Notes: generated by a model not told the origin, from the letters alone. 64,000 bases of DNA from Allorhizobium sonneratiae (GCF_023700755.1 NZ_JAMKOJ010000004.1:310001-374000), one strand, 5' to 3'; counted from the first letter of the stretch, positions 35,867 to 44,237 are shown. Made by a program: numbers and translations.

Positions 35867-36814
35867 TCATTCGGCAGCGAGAAGATGCTCGACGCGGCCG
35901 ATGCCCGCAGCATCGAAGGCGGCGAAGATTTCCTGCTCCGCCTTTTCACCAAGGTTCTTCAGTGGCTCGCGGATCGTCGCGTGATCAAGAATACCGCGAT
36001 GCACGAGACCCAGCTTAAGCGCCACAGTGCCTTCCATATGGGAACCGCGGTGATACACGGCGCGAGTGACGGGCAGCAACCGTTCGAAAATCTGGCGGGC
36101 CTGCGGATAATCCTGGGCCTTGCCAGCCTCGATCAGATCAATCAGAAGTTCTGGCGCGATGTTGCCATAGCCGACGAGAAGACCATCGACGTCAAACATG
36201 GTCGGAAGCAGCCATTCGTCATGGCAGCTCAAAACCTGCAGATTCGGATTGGCCTTCTTGAGTTCAGGAATTTCGACATACCAGCGCTTCATATTGCGCA
36301 CACCGTTCTTGGTGGCGACCACACCTGGCTGCGTGGCGATCGCGAGCTGCGTATCGAGATCGTAAGAAGCCTTTGTCACATCCGGATATTGGAAGAGGAT
36401 TTCCTGAAGACCGGATTCTTCCCAGATCGCCTTGTAGCGATCCTGCGGAGCACCCTTCTGGAAGCCAAAACGCAGCCAACCGTGATTAGGATAGACGAGT
36501 GCGCCGGTAGCACCGGCAGCCTTGCACTTCTTGGCTTCTGCTGCGGCAACACGTGTGCCCTCACCGGTGATACCGGCGATGATCGGGATTTCCCCACCGA
36601 CAGCGTCGACATAGACACGGATGAGTTCGAGACGTTCGTCTTCCGTGAGAAATGTGCCCTCTCCGGCATGACCGAGAATAACGAGGCTCTTCACGCCCTC
36701 CATCGAGGCCAACCACTTGGCGATTTTTGCATTGGCTGCGTAATCCACTTCACCATCACGGGTGAAAGCGGTGACGGGTGCCGGGCTCAGGCCACGAAGA
36801 TCCATGGGTTGCAT
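35867..36814 (-). CDS. Dihydrodipicolinate synthase (DapA/NanA) family lyase or aldolase
   Basis: 315 residues of the class I aldolase barrel. The Schiff-base lysine is in VVATKNGVRN and the catalytic tyrosine in LFQYPDVT. The phosphate/carboxylate loop reads GHAGEG instead of the GTTGE of true DapA, so this is unlikely to make dihydrodipicolinate and more likely acts on a 2-oxo acid in catabolism. It leads an operon with the MFS carrier and is divergent from a LacI regulator, with an operator between. The exact substrate cannot be named. Confidence 0.88.
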   Translation of the reverse strand: MQPMDLRGLSPAPVTAFTRDGEVDYAANAKIAKWLASMEGVKSLVILGHAGEGTFLTEDERLELIRVYVDAVGGEIPIIAGITGEGTRVAAAEAKKCKAAGATGALVYPNHGWLRFGFQKGAPQDRYKAIWEESGLQEILFQYPDVTKASYDLDTQLAIATQPGVVATKNGVRNMKRWYVEIPELKKANPNLQVLSCHDEWLLPTMFDVDGLLVGYGNIAPELLIDLIEAGKAQDYPQARQIFERLLPVTRAVYHRGSHMEGTVALKLGLVHRGILDHATIREPLKNLGEKAEQEIFAAFDAAGIGRVEHLLAAE

Positions 36815-36870
36815 CTGATTTCTCCTCCTTATCAGCTGCTGTCCTCTACTGATCAGCAGTTGGGATCGTT

Positions 36871-36888
36871 AATGGGAACGTTCCCGTT
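36871..36888. promoter_or_regulatory. LacI-type operator between the dapA-like operon and its regulator
   Basis: AATGGGAACGTTCCCGTT is an 18-bp dyad, 8 of 9 positions symmetrical, with the central perfect core GGGAACGTTCCC. It lies 57 bp upstream of the leftward DapA-like gene and 90 bp upstream of the rightward LacI gene, so one site could control both. Confidence 0.8.
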
Positions 36889-36977
36889 ATCGATCTTTAT
36901 TGTTCTGGAGTCAACGACATTTTTCGTGCAATGTAATACTCACTGGCACGGCCCAAACCTGGAATGGAAAGAGACAA

Positions 36978-38003
36978 ATGGAATCAAGAAAGCGTTCGCG
37001 TCAGGCGAGAGTTACGGTTCACAGCGTGGCGGCTGCCGCAGGCGTATCGAAATCGACCGTATCGCGTATTCTGGACGAACGGCTTCCGCGGTCCGACAGC
37101 GAGACGGCACAGCGCGTGCGCAAAATCGCAGCGGAGCTTGGTTATGTGAGGGACGTCTCCGCGGCCAGTCTGCGGCGTGGCAGTACGATGACGATCGGCG
37201 TCATCGTGCCTCGTCTGACGGATACGGTGATGGCGATGCTTTATGAGGCAATCGTCAAAGCCTGTGCCCGGACTGGTCGTTTCGCCATCGTGGCGACGAC
37301 GGAAGATAATCCGGAGGCCGATCGTTTGGCTGCGGAATCGCTGCTCAACCGCGGTGTCGATGGGCTTATTCTTTCAACGGCACGTGACGGCGACAATTTC
37401 CCGGATGAACTGCGGGAGCGTGGTGTACCCTATGTCCTGGCGTTGCGAACGGATCATCATAGCCTCTCCGCCGTTGGCGATGATCGACTTGGTGGCTATC
37501 TGGCGACACGCCATTTGCTGGATCTCGGACATCAAAGGATCGGCGTGATTGCCGGACCGCATTATGCATCCAGCGCCACCGGACGTGTCGAAGGGTATAA
37601 ACAGGCGCTTGCCGAGGCATCCATTTCGGTCGATCCTGCACTCATCGTCCCATCGACATTCGGCATCCAGTCAGGCGCCGAAGCGGTGCAGACACTCATG
37701 GCACTCGACTGTCGACCCACGGCCATTTTTGCCGTTAATGACAATACGGCGATCGGCGCGCTGTCTGCGCTGAACAAGATGGGCCTATCGGTCCCCAATG
37801 AAGTTTCGCTGGTCGGCTACAATGACATCCCGATCGTCAGCCATCTCTCGACGCCTTTGACGACGTTACGCGTTCCCTTCGACCAGATTGCGTCGCATGC
37901 GTTGGACTTGCTGACCTATACCACGGCTCCGCGAGAGAACCGCATTCTTGTATCCGCCCCGACACTCATTCCGCGAAAATCGACCGCAAAGTTCCGCATT
38001 TAG
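36978..38003 (+). CDS. LacI-family transcriptional regulator
   Basis: 341 residues: HTH at about 10-60 (VTVHSVAAAAGVSKSTVSRI, GYVRDVSAASL) and a periplasmic-binding-like sensor domain (VSLVGYNDIPIVSHL). ATG 36978 gives the standard N-terminus. An in-frame ATG at 36900 would add 26 unconserved residues. Divergent from the DapA-like/MFS operon, with the palindrome at 36871-36888 between, it is that operon's probable repressor and regulates itself. Confidence 0.92.
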   Translation: MESRKRSRQARVTVHSVAAAAGVSKSTVSRILDERLPRSDSETAQRVRKIAAELGYVRDVSAASLRRGSTMTIGVIVPRLTDTVMAMLYEAIVKACARTGRFAIVATTEDNPEADRLAAESLLNRGVDGLILSTARDGDNFPDELRERGVPYVLALRTDHHSLSAVGDDRLGGYLATRHLLDLGHQRIGVIAGPHYASSATGRVEGYKQALAEASISVDPALIVPSTFGIQSGAEAVQTLMALDCRPTAIFAVNDNTAIGALSALNKMGLSVPNEVSLVGYNDIPIVSHLSTPLTTLRVPFDQIASHALDLLTYTTAPRENRILVSAPTLIPRKSTAKFRI

Positions 38004-38078
38004 CGAGGGGTTGTCCACAAATGGCGTCAGGCTGCTATCGATCAGGCGCGGAAGAGATCACCCAAATCGTTCACTCCG

Positions 38079-38186
38079 CTAGAGCATTTCACTGTGTCAC
38101 GGGAACATTGAAATGCTCTCACTCATTGTTTTTCCGCATGTCCGGACGGAAAACCGTTTCACACTTTTCTCGGGACAATGCTCTAC
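38079..38186. repeat. Palindromic intergenic repeat, copy B (RIME-like)
   Basis: Near-identical to 34128-34236: palindrome AGAGCATTTCACTGTGTC...TTGAAATGCTCT, then ATTGTTTTTCCGCATGTCCG and CACACTTTTCTCGGGACAATGCTCT. It fills the gap between the LacI gene and the convergent ABC operon. Confidence 0.85.
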
Positions 38187-38252
38187 CCGGCATCGGGCTT
38201 GCGCCGGATGCCGGGTATTGGAACCGGCGAACCCGGTCCTGCGATCTGGCCG

Positions 38253-39026
38253 TTAAGCCGGTCGCTCGGATAGCTTCGGCCGCCAGGTGATCAGCCGATG
38301 TTCGACGAAGTCGAGCACGAGGTCGATCAGCAAAACGAACACAGCCAGGATAAAGATACCCGCAAACACGCCGACCGCATCGAAGTTTCCTTCCGCCTGG
38401 GCGATCAGGTAGCCAAGGCCAGCGGATGCGCCGAGATATTCGCCGATGATGGCGCCGACCACGGCAAAGCCGACCGAGGTGCGAAGCGAGGACAGGATCC
38501 AGCTTGCCGCTGCCGGAAAGTAGACGTGGCGAAGGAGATCGAACCGCCGCGCACCAAGGATCCTGGTATTCGAGAGCACGACCGGGTTCACCTCACGCAC
38601 GCCCTGCATCGCATTGAAGAACGTGACGAAGAAGACGAGTGTTACGGCAAGCGCCACTTTCGACCAAAGGCCAAGTCCGAGCCAGAGAACGAAGATCGGG
38701 GCAAGAACGACGCGCGGTATCGCGTTGAGGCCCTTGATGAAGGGGTCCAGAATGCGCGCGGTCGACTGCGACAAGCCCAGCCAAACACCGGCGGCAACCC
38801 CGACAGCTGTGCCGATGATGTAACCAAGCATGGTCTCGGTCAATGTCATCGTCACGTGCTTGTAGAAACCGGGATCGATAACCCAGGCAACGACCTGCTT
38901 GATGATTTCGATCGGAGAGGGAAAAAAGAAGACGTCGATCAGGCCGGAATTGACGCCCAGTTGCCAGCCGCCGACAATCACGACAAGCAGGACAAGCTGG
39001 ACAAGACGTTCAGTCGTGGCGTTCAT
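38253..39026 (-). CDS. NitT/TauT-type ABC transporter permease
   Basis: 257 residues with about six membrane spans and the family loop LGARRFDLLRHVYFPAAASW that contacts the ATPase. The group (SsuC/TauC/ThiX) imports sulfonates, nitrate, pyrimidine precursors, or aromatic and dicarboxylic acids. The start overlaps the ATPase gene by 17 bases. Last gene of a leftward operon with 39010 and 39856. Confidence 0.92.
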   Translation of the reverse strand: MNATTERLVQLVLLVVIVGGWQLGVNSGLIDVFFFPSPIEIIKQVVAWVIDPGFYKHVTMTLTETMLGYIIGTAVGVAAGVWLGLSQSTARILDPFIKGLNAIPRVVLAPIFVLWLGLGLWSKVALAVTLVFFVTFFNAMQGVREVNPVVLSNTRILGARRFDLLRHVYFPAAASWILSSLRTSVGFAVVGAIIGEYLGASAGLGYLIAQAEGNFDAVGVFAGIFILAVFVLLIDLVLDFVEHRLITWRPKLSERPA

Positions 39027-39843
39027 AGCTCTTCTCCACTTCGCCGCGCAGCGACGACCAGATGTTGCGATAAAGTTCAGTAAAGCGCGGGTCGAGCTTG
39101 ATCTCGGCCACGTCGCGCGGTCGCTCGAGCTCGATCTGGAAGCTGTCGATCACCCGCGAGCGGGGGCCAGAAGCCAGCACGACGACGCGGTCGCCGAGCG
39201 CGATTGCCTCTTCCAGGTCATGCGTGATGAGAACGACGGCCCGCCGTTCTTCCTGCCACAGCCGCAGAAGCTCATTCTGCATCAGATGGCGGGTATGGAT
39301 ATCAAGTGCCGAAAACGGTTCGTCCATCAGGATCACCTTGGGACCTGTAATCAGCGCTTGCGCCATCTGAACGCGCTTGCGCTGGCCACCGGAAAGCTGA
39401 TGGGGGTAGCGTTCTTCGAAACCCTTGAGTCCAACCTTGGCTAGCCACTTCAGGGCATTTTCACGTCGTTCGGCGGCCGGCACGCGTTTGAACATTGGCC
39501 CCAGTTCGACGTTTTCGATTGCGGTCTTCCAAGGCAGGAGTGCATCCTGCTGAAAGAGATAGCCGATATCGTTCTGGACGCCGTCAACCCGGACACCATC
39601 GATCGCGACAGAGCCCTTTGCGGGCTTCAACAGGCCGGCAATTGAATTGAGGATCGTGCTCTTTCCGCAACCTGTCGGACCAACGATAGCGAGAAACTCA
39701 CCATCCGCCACGGTCAGATTGACATCCTGTACGGCCACAAAAGAACCAAATGCCATCGTCACGGAGTCGATAGAAACCATTGCCTTGGCAGGCGCCGGCA
39801 CCGGCTGTGCAGTATTCATGGATTTCACCACTGCGAGGGACAT
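39010..39843 (-). CDS. NitT/TauT-type ABC transporter ATP-binding protein
   Basis: 277 residues. Walker A is GPTGCGKST, the Q-loop LFQQDALLPWKT, the signature LSGGQRKRVQMAQAL (with the unusual lysine-arginine after the GQ) and Walker B VILMDEPFSALD. The LLPWKT loop is typical of SsuB/TauB ATPases. The first ATG (39843) has GGAGGA very close, and ATG 39819 is an alternative. It energises the permease at 38253. Confidence 0.93.
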   Translation of the reverse strand: MSLAVVKSMNTAQPVPAPAKAMVSIDSVTMAFGSFVAVQDVNLTVADGEFLAIVGPTGCGKSTILNSIAGLLKPAKGSVAIDGVRVDGVQNDIGYLFQQDALLPWKTAIENVELGPMFKRVPAAERRENALKWLAKVGLKGFEERYPHQLSGGQRKRVQMAQALITGPKVILMDEPFSALDIHTRHLMQNELLRLWQEERRAVVLITHDLEEAIALGDRVVVLASGPRSRVIDSFQIELERPRDVAEIKLDPRFTELYRNIWSSLRGEVEKSYERHD

Positions 39844-39855
39844 CTTCTTCCTCCG

Positions 39856-40857
39856 TTAGTTTGACGCGGTCTTGGGGACCTTTTTGACAAATTCGTTCGT
39901 GTAGGTTTTCGACAGGTCGATTTTGGCGTCGGCAACCTTTTCGTTGAACGATTTCAGGACATCCAGCGGCGTCTTGACGTCGGTTTCGTTGATCAGCCCA
40001 TCGGTCGAAAAGATAGCCCGAGCGTTCTCGACAGCCTTTGTGTAAGTCTCCTTGTCACCGGAAATGAAGTCGGCCGGAAGCTTGGCGACGATTTCGGCCG
40101 CGCTGTGCTTCTGCATCCAGTCCAACGCTTCTACCGTTGCATTCGTTACCTTTTGAATGGTCTGCGGGTGGCTGCTGACGAAATTCTGGGTGGCATAGAG
40201 GACCGATGTCGGATAGATGCCGCCATAGATCTCCTTGGCGCCCTCGTCATTGCGGGCATCAATGAGGATTTTCCCCACGCCCTTTTCAACAACGAAAGTT
40301 GCCGCTGGGTCGTAGTTGACCAGAAGGTCGATCTTGCCTTGCTGGAGTGCGGCCACTGCCGAACCGCCAGAGCCGACGGCAATCAGCGAGACGTCGTTGG
40401 CCGAAAGACCATGGCGTTGCAGATAATAGCGGACAAAGAAGTCGGAAGAGGAACCAGGCGAGGTGATGCCGATCTTCGCGCCCTTGATGGTCTCTGGCTT
40501 TGCCGGATCGAATTTGCCATTCGGCGTTCCGGCAAGGACCAGCCCCGAATTGCGCGCGAGATCGACGAAGGCAATGATGTGCTTGCCTTGAGACTGCATC
40601 TGGATCGTGTGGTCGTAGAAGCCGACGGCAATGTCAGTGGAGCCAGCCACAAGCGCCTGCAGCGTCTTCGATCCACCGGAGGCGAAATTATCGACCGTGA
40701 CATCGAGGCCCTGCTTGGCATAAAGGCCCAACCCTTGCGCAACGACAAATGGCAGGTTGTTGATATTGTAGGAGCCGACGCTCATGCGGACCGATTCCGC
40801 CCAGGCTGAGCCGCTGAATACGACTGTGGCGGCAAATGCTAGCAACAACTTTCTCAT
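39856..40857 (-). CDS. NitT/TauT-type ABC transporter binding protein (NMT1/SsuA-like)
   Basis: 333 residues with a signal peptide (about 1-20, ending GSAWA) and the family opening RMSVGSYNINNLPFVVAQGLG. The SPGSSSDFFVRYYLQRHG segment is the usual ligand loop. ATG 40857 has GGAGGAG upstream. First gene of the importer operon, it immediately follows the tautomerase-like gene (40907), which is transcribed the same way and may share its promoter. The ligand is therefore probably the compound handled by that enzyme's pathway, rather than a sulfonate. Confidence 0.9.
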   Translation of the reverse strand: MRKLLLAFAATVVFSGSAWAESVRMSVGSYNINNLPFVVAQGLGLYAKQGLDVTVDNFASGGSKTLQALVAGSTDIAVGFYDHTIQMQSQGKHIIAFVDLARNSGLVLAGTPNGKFDPAKPETIKGAKIGITSPGSSSDFFVRYYLQRHGLSANDVSLIAVGSGGSAVAALQQGKIDLLVNYDPAATFVVEKGVGKILIDARNDEGAKEIYGGIYPTSVLYATQNFVSSHPQTIQKVTNATVEALDWMQKHSAAEIVAKLPADFISGDKETYTKAVENARAIFSTDGLINETDVKTPLDVLKSFNEKVADAKIDLSKTYTNEFVKKVPKTASN

Positions 40858-40906
40858 GGATACTCCTCCAGTTTTCGCGCCCTCCCGGCGCACACAGGTT
40901 GACATA

Positions 40907-41989
40907 TTATGCAGCGCAAACCAGCGCTTTTGTCGGTTTAGCAAAGACTTGACCTTCGAACAGGCGGCGGGCGGTTCTCAGAATGCCCGCAACCACCTTT
41001 CCGTCGCGACATTGCAGACGGACATCCAGGTGCCCGCTCGGATGCTCGAGTATGAGCGTGACGGGAGCACTCTTCAGGCCAATGAGTTTCGATGCCACCG
41101 TGCCAGCGCTTATACAGGCCGTCGAGATGCCGACCGCTCCGGTCGTCGCCAGTGACGGATGGCATTCGTGCGGCATAAAATAGCGAACGTTCAGGCTGCC
41201 GCCGTTTCTAGGTGCTGAAAGAATGACCGGCTTCGGCGTGACCTGCCGGCGCACATCACCCATCCCCATCATTTCGCCAGCACGGATGCGCATGGCCTCC
41301 AGTCGGTTGAGCAGATCGACATTGGCGTTGAGCTCGGACGCGGTTTCATAACCGTTGACACCCAGCGCTTCGGCGGACAGGAGCAGCATAGGCATCGCGC
41401 AGTCGATGCATGTCGCCTCCACTCCATCGATCATGTCGGAAGGATTGCCTGTCGGGAAAAGCTGTCCCGTCCGGGCACCTGCCGCGTCCATGAACGTCAA
41501 CGCGATCGGTGCGGCGGCTCCAGGCACGCCATCGATCGCTGCATCTCCCAGATAGGATACCATGCCATTCGGTGTCGGCACCTCAGCTTCGATGAGTTTC
41601 CCCGTGTTGACGTTGTGGATGCGCACGAGCGTCGTATCGCCACGCGGAGCAACAAGACCCGCTTCGATGGCGAAGGGGCCGACGGCGGCGAGCATGTTGC
41701 CGCAATTCGGCGATGTGTCCACGATCTGCTCATCTACACGGACCTGCGCAAAAAGGTAGTCGACATCTGTGCCGGGAACAGAGCCAGGCCCGACGATCGC
41801 GACTTTGCTCGTAACCGGGTTTCCACCACCAATTCCGTCGATCTGCAAGGGATGACCGGAACCCATGATGGACAGCAGAATCTGGTCGCGAGCCGCTGGA
41901 TCGGCTGGCAGGTCGTCGGCCAGAAAAAACGGGCCGCGCGACGTGCCGCCTCGCATCAAAACACAGGGGATCGATATCAAATCATTCAT
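40907..41989 (-). CDS. PrpF-family isomerase, 4-oxalomesaconate tautomerase (GalD/LigU)-like
   Basis: 360 residues of the PrpF/diaminopimelate-epimerase fold. MRGGTSRGPFF at the N-terminus and the DTSPNCGNMLAAVGPFAIEAG motif with its conserved cysteine are hallmarks. The length matches GalD, which interconverts keto and enol forms of 4-oxalomesaconate in gallate and protocatechuate 4,5-cleavage. PrpF itself isomerises aconitate. The divergent LysR gene and the adjacent importer fit aromatic-acid breakdown. The dioxygenase and hydratase of that pathway are not in the window. Confidence 0.85.
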   Translation of the reverse strand: MNDLISIPCVLMRGGTSRGPFFLADDLPADPAARDQILLSIMGSGHPLQIDGIGGGNPVTSKVAIVGPGSVPGTDVDYLFAQVRVDEQIVDTSPNCGNMLAAVGPFAIEAGLVAPRGDTTLVRIHNVNTGKLIEAEVPTPNGMVSYLGDAAIDGVPGAAAPIALTFMDAAGARTGQLFPTGNPSDMIDGVEATCIDCAMPMLLLSAEALGVNGYETASELNANVDLLNRLEAMRIRAGEMMGMGDVRRQVTPKPVILSAPRNGGSLNVRYFMPHECHPSLATTGAVGISTACISAGTVASKLIGLKSAPVTLILEHPSGHLDVRLQCRDGKVVAGILRTARRLFEGQVFAKPTKALVCAA

Positions 41990-42036
41990 TGCAGCGCCCC
42001 GAACTTTTACGATATGTGGAACAATGACTATCTTTA

Positions 42037-42051
42037 TTCCTAATATCGGAA
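42037..42051. promoter_or_regulatory. Candidate LysR site between the tautomerase-like and LysR genes
   Basis: TTCC-N7-GGAA forms an AT-centred dyad in the 105-bp divergent gap, the usual place for a LysR recognition site. Called from symmetry and position alone. Confidence 0.4.
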
Positions 42052-42094
42052 CAAAGATTGATATGTGAAATGCTAAAATCGAGGCTATTGATGC

Positions 42095-42997
42095 ATGAAT
42101 AACATCAATTTTGAGATATTAGATCTGCGGGCATTTCTCTCTGTGGTTGAACTCGGAAGCTTCCATAGGGCTGCGGAATTTCTGAATCTGTCGCAGCCTG
42201 CCCTTAGCCGGCGCATACAGAAACTTGAGCAAAGCATCGGAGCCCCCCTGCTTGAGCGAACGACGCGCCACGTGGCGGCAACCGCCATGGGAAGCGAGCT
42301 TTTGCCCTTGGTTCAGCGCATGTTGGAGGAATTTGACACATCGCTGTTTGCAATGCGTGACCTCGGGCCGAACAGGGGGGGACTGGTAACAATCGCCTGC
42401 ATTCCCACTGCAGCGTTCTACTTCCTGCCTAAAGTAATACGACAATTCAAGGTTGAATACCCCAATATCCGCTTCCGAATTCTCGATCTGACTGCGACGG
42501 AGGGGCTAAAGGCGGTGGCGCGCGGCGAAGCGGAATTTGGCATTAACATCGTCGGCAACTCCGATCCCGACCTTGTCTTCGATAAGTTGGCCGACGATCC
42601 GTTCGTGCTTGCCGCACGCAAGGATCACCCTCTCGCGTCGAACCCGAATATCGGCTGGCGCGATCTGGAGCCTTATCCTTTGATCACAGTGCACCGATCA
42701 AGCGGGAACCGCACATTGCTCGATGCCGCACTGGCAAGGTCGAACATGAAGCTCCGCTGGTTTTATGAGGTCACGCATCTTTCCACCTCGCTGGGGCTCG
42801 TGGAAGCAGGGCTCGGAATTTCCGTTTTGCCCAAGATGGCCACACCTCAGGAGGATCACCCCTTTCTTGTCACCCGGCCAATCAGAAATCCGGAGATTTC
42901 GCGCGCGATTGGGATCGTGCGGCGCAGGGGTGGCTCTCTCTCGCCGGCTGCCGAACGGTTCATGACGATGTTGCTTGGACTGTGGACGCAGAAGTGA
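42095..42997 (+). CDS. LysR-family transcriptional regulator
   Basis: 300 residues: HTH at about 8-65 (LRAFLSVVELGSFHRAAEFL, NLSQPALSRRIQKLE) and effector domain (about 93-295). Divergent from the tautomerase-like gene, it is the likely activator of 41989-38253. Its stop codon lies in the first bases of the palindromic repeat copy C (GAAGTGAAACGCTC), so the repeat's insertion point defines the gene end and may have trimmed the original C-terminus. Confidence 0.92.
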   Translation: MNNINFEILDLRAFLSVVELGSFHRAAEFLNLSQPALSRRIQKLEQSIGAPLLERTTRHVAATAMGSELLPLVQRMLEEFDTSLFAMRDLGPNRGGLVTIACIPTAAFYFLPKVIRQFKVEYPNIRFRILDLTATEGLKAVARGEAEFGINIVGNSDPDLVFDKLADDPFVLAARKDHPLASNPNIGWRDLEPYPLITVHRSSGNRTLLDAALARSNMKLRWFYEVTHLSTSLGLVEAGLGISVLPKMATPQEDHPFLVTRPIRNPEISRAIGIVRRRGGSLSPAAERFMTMLLGLWTQK

Positions 42998-43073
42998 AAC
43001 GCTCTAACTCTTTGTTTTTACGCATTTTCGTCCGGAAAACCGTTTCACACTTTTCTCGGGACAATGCTCTAGG
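42994..43073. repeat. Palindromic intergenic repeat, copy C (partial, RIME-like)
   Basis: About 80 bp matching the right two-thirds of copies A and B (GTGAAACGCTCTAACTC, TTTGTTTTTACGCAT, CCGTTTCACACTTTTCTCGG, ACAATGCTCTAG). The left arm of the palindrome is missing. The first bases supply the stop codon of the LysR gene. Confidence 0.8.
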
Positions 43074-43285
43074 ACACGCGAGTTTGTAATCAGCGGAACG
43101 CTTTACGTTGCGGCATACGCAGCTTACGAATCGATGATCCGCATCCTACGTGTCCTGCACGGGGCTCAGGAATGGACTGAAGCTTTTTCAATCTGTTAGC
43201 CTATTCTGATCGCTTTTGGATCAAGGTGGTTGCGGTTCAAGTCTCTTCAAGGCGAATGAAGTACAAGCTGGATTCATTCTTTCGT

Positions 43286-43331
43286 ATATCCCATTGACAT
43301 ATCCAGTTCCTATCAATATCTTTTGGGATAT
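43286..43331 (+). promoter_or_regulatory. vapBC promoter with flanking inverted-repeat operator
   Basis: TTGACA (43294-43299) and TATCTT (43317-43322) are 17 bp apart, a good sigma-70 promoter. ATATCCCA (43286-43293) and TGGGATAT (43324-43331) are exact inverted repeats that bracket the promoter. Bound VapB dimers would cover it, consistent with autorepression. The vapB ATG follows at 43361. The stretch 43074-43285 before it shows no gene. Confidence 0.75.
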
Positions 43332-43360
43332 GCCAGACGTAGATCCCAAAGGAACCTTCA

Positions 43361-43597
43361 ATGGAACAAGGTGCAGTCTTTCAAAGCAATCGTAGCCAGG
43401 CCATTCGGTTGCCTAAAGCTGTTGCCCTGCCCGATGACGTTAAGCGTGTTGATATCGTAGCGCTTGGACGCACGCGAATCATAGCGCCTGCCGGTGAGGT
43501 CTGGGATAGCTGGTTCGAGGGAGTTGAGGTGACATCCGATTTTATGGGAGACCGTGATCAGCCTGCCTTGCAGGAGCGTGAAGCATTGTCATGTTGA
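43361..43597 (+). CDS. vapB: VapB-type antitoxin (AbrB/SpoVT fold)
   Basis: 78 residues. The N-terminus (GAVFQSNRSQAIRLPKAVAL) is the swapped-hairpin DNA-binding domain of VapB/VagC antitoxins, and the C-terminal tail (DSWFEGVEVTSDFMGDRDQP) is the segment that wraps the toxin. It overlaps the toxin gene by 7 bases, so the two are co-translated. It neutralises VapC and, with it, represses the promoter upstream. Confidence 0.9.
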   Translation: MEQGAVFQSNRSQAIRLPKAVALPDDVKRVDIVALGRTRIIAPAGEVWDSWFEGVEVTSDFMGDRDQPALQEREALSC

Positions 43598-43992
43598 AAT
43601 ACATGCTTGATACCAATATCTGCATTTTCACCATCAAGAACAGGCCGCAGCAGGTGCGAGATGCGTTCAATCGCCACCATGGTCGGCTATGCATAAGCTC
43701 AGTTAGCTTGATGGAATTGATCTATGGAGCAGAAAAGTCGTCGAACCCTGAACGTAATCTGGTTATTGTCGAGGGCTTCGCGGCACGCCTTGAGGTGTTG
43801 CCATATGATGAACTTGCTGCCAGCCATACTGGGCAATTACGAGCCGAGCTCGCCCGAAATGGAACGCCTATCGGGCCTTATGACCAAATGATAGCAGGGC
43901 ATGCGCGCTCTCGCGGACTGATCACTGTGACAAATAACCGGCGCGAGTTTGATCGCGTGCCCGGTTTGCGTGTTGAGGATTGGACGGCTTGA
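43591..43992 (+). CDS. vapC: VapC-type PIN-domain toxin ribonuclease
   Basis: 133 residues. Acidic active-site residues are visible: D7 in YMLDTNICIF, a glutamate in SVSLMELIYGAEKS and an aspartate in GPYDQMIAGHARSRG. A fourth acidic position lies in NNRREFDRV. VapC enzymes are Mg-dependent RNases, several of which cut initiator tRNA. Length and order are those of an intact type II toxin-antitoxin pair. Confidence 0.92.
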   Translation: MLKYMLDTNICIFTIKNRPQQVRDAFNRHHGRLCISSVSLMELIYGAEKSSNPERNLVIVEGFAARLEVLPYDELAASHTGQLRAELARNGTPIGPYDQMIAGHARSRGLITVTNNRREFDRVPGLRVEDWTA

Positions 43993-44009
43993 ATTCGCAC
44001 GGCGCTCTA

Positions 44010-44182
44010 GATATTGGCAATTTGTTTAACGTTGGCGTTTCGGGTATTGCGGCTTCATGGACGTACCGACAACCAATCTCCGGTTGAATTTGTTTCATTT
44101 TCCGCGTGAGATTATCGCATATGCCATATGGAAAAAGCATGCCCTCAATGTCTCGGTCTTCGACATACGGCTTCTGCTTTGA
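44010..44182 (+). mobile_element. IS6-family left-end remnant
   Basis: Begins ATATTGGCAATTTGTTTA, similar to the left end of the 32933 element, and continues with the same spacing into a frame reading FHFPREIIAYAIWKKHALNV then a stop at 44182. That corresponds to the first about 30 residues of an IS6 transposase. The rest is lost. Diverged from the 32933 copy, so it is an independent, older insertion. Confidence 0.65.
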
Positions 44183-44237
44183 AGTCATCAGTGAATTTGG
44201 CCTGGCGGCCAGGTGAAGTCTTATTCGTGTTCGTCAT
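44163..44237 (-). pseudogene. Possible IS3-family orfA N-terminal remnant
   Basis: The reverse strand reads MTNTNKTSPGRQAKFTDDFK then AEAV, resembling the opening of IS3-family OrfA proteins (KFTDEFKAEAV). It lies antisense over the tip of the IS6 remnant and overlaps the 3' end of the XRE regulator gene. Only about 25 residues, so tentative. Confidence 0.35.

Noticed and set aside
35885..37246. 453-codon plus-strand frame opposite the DapA-like gene
   Set aside because: Antisense to a conserved aldolase-family gene and running into the regulator's promoter and operator. No family features.
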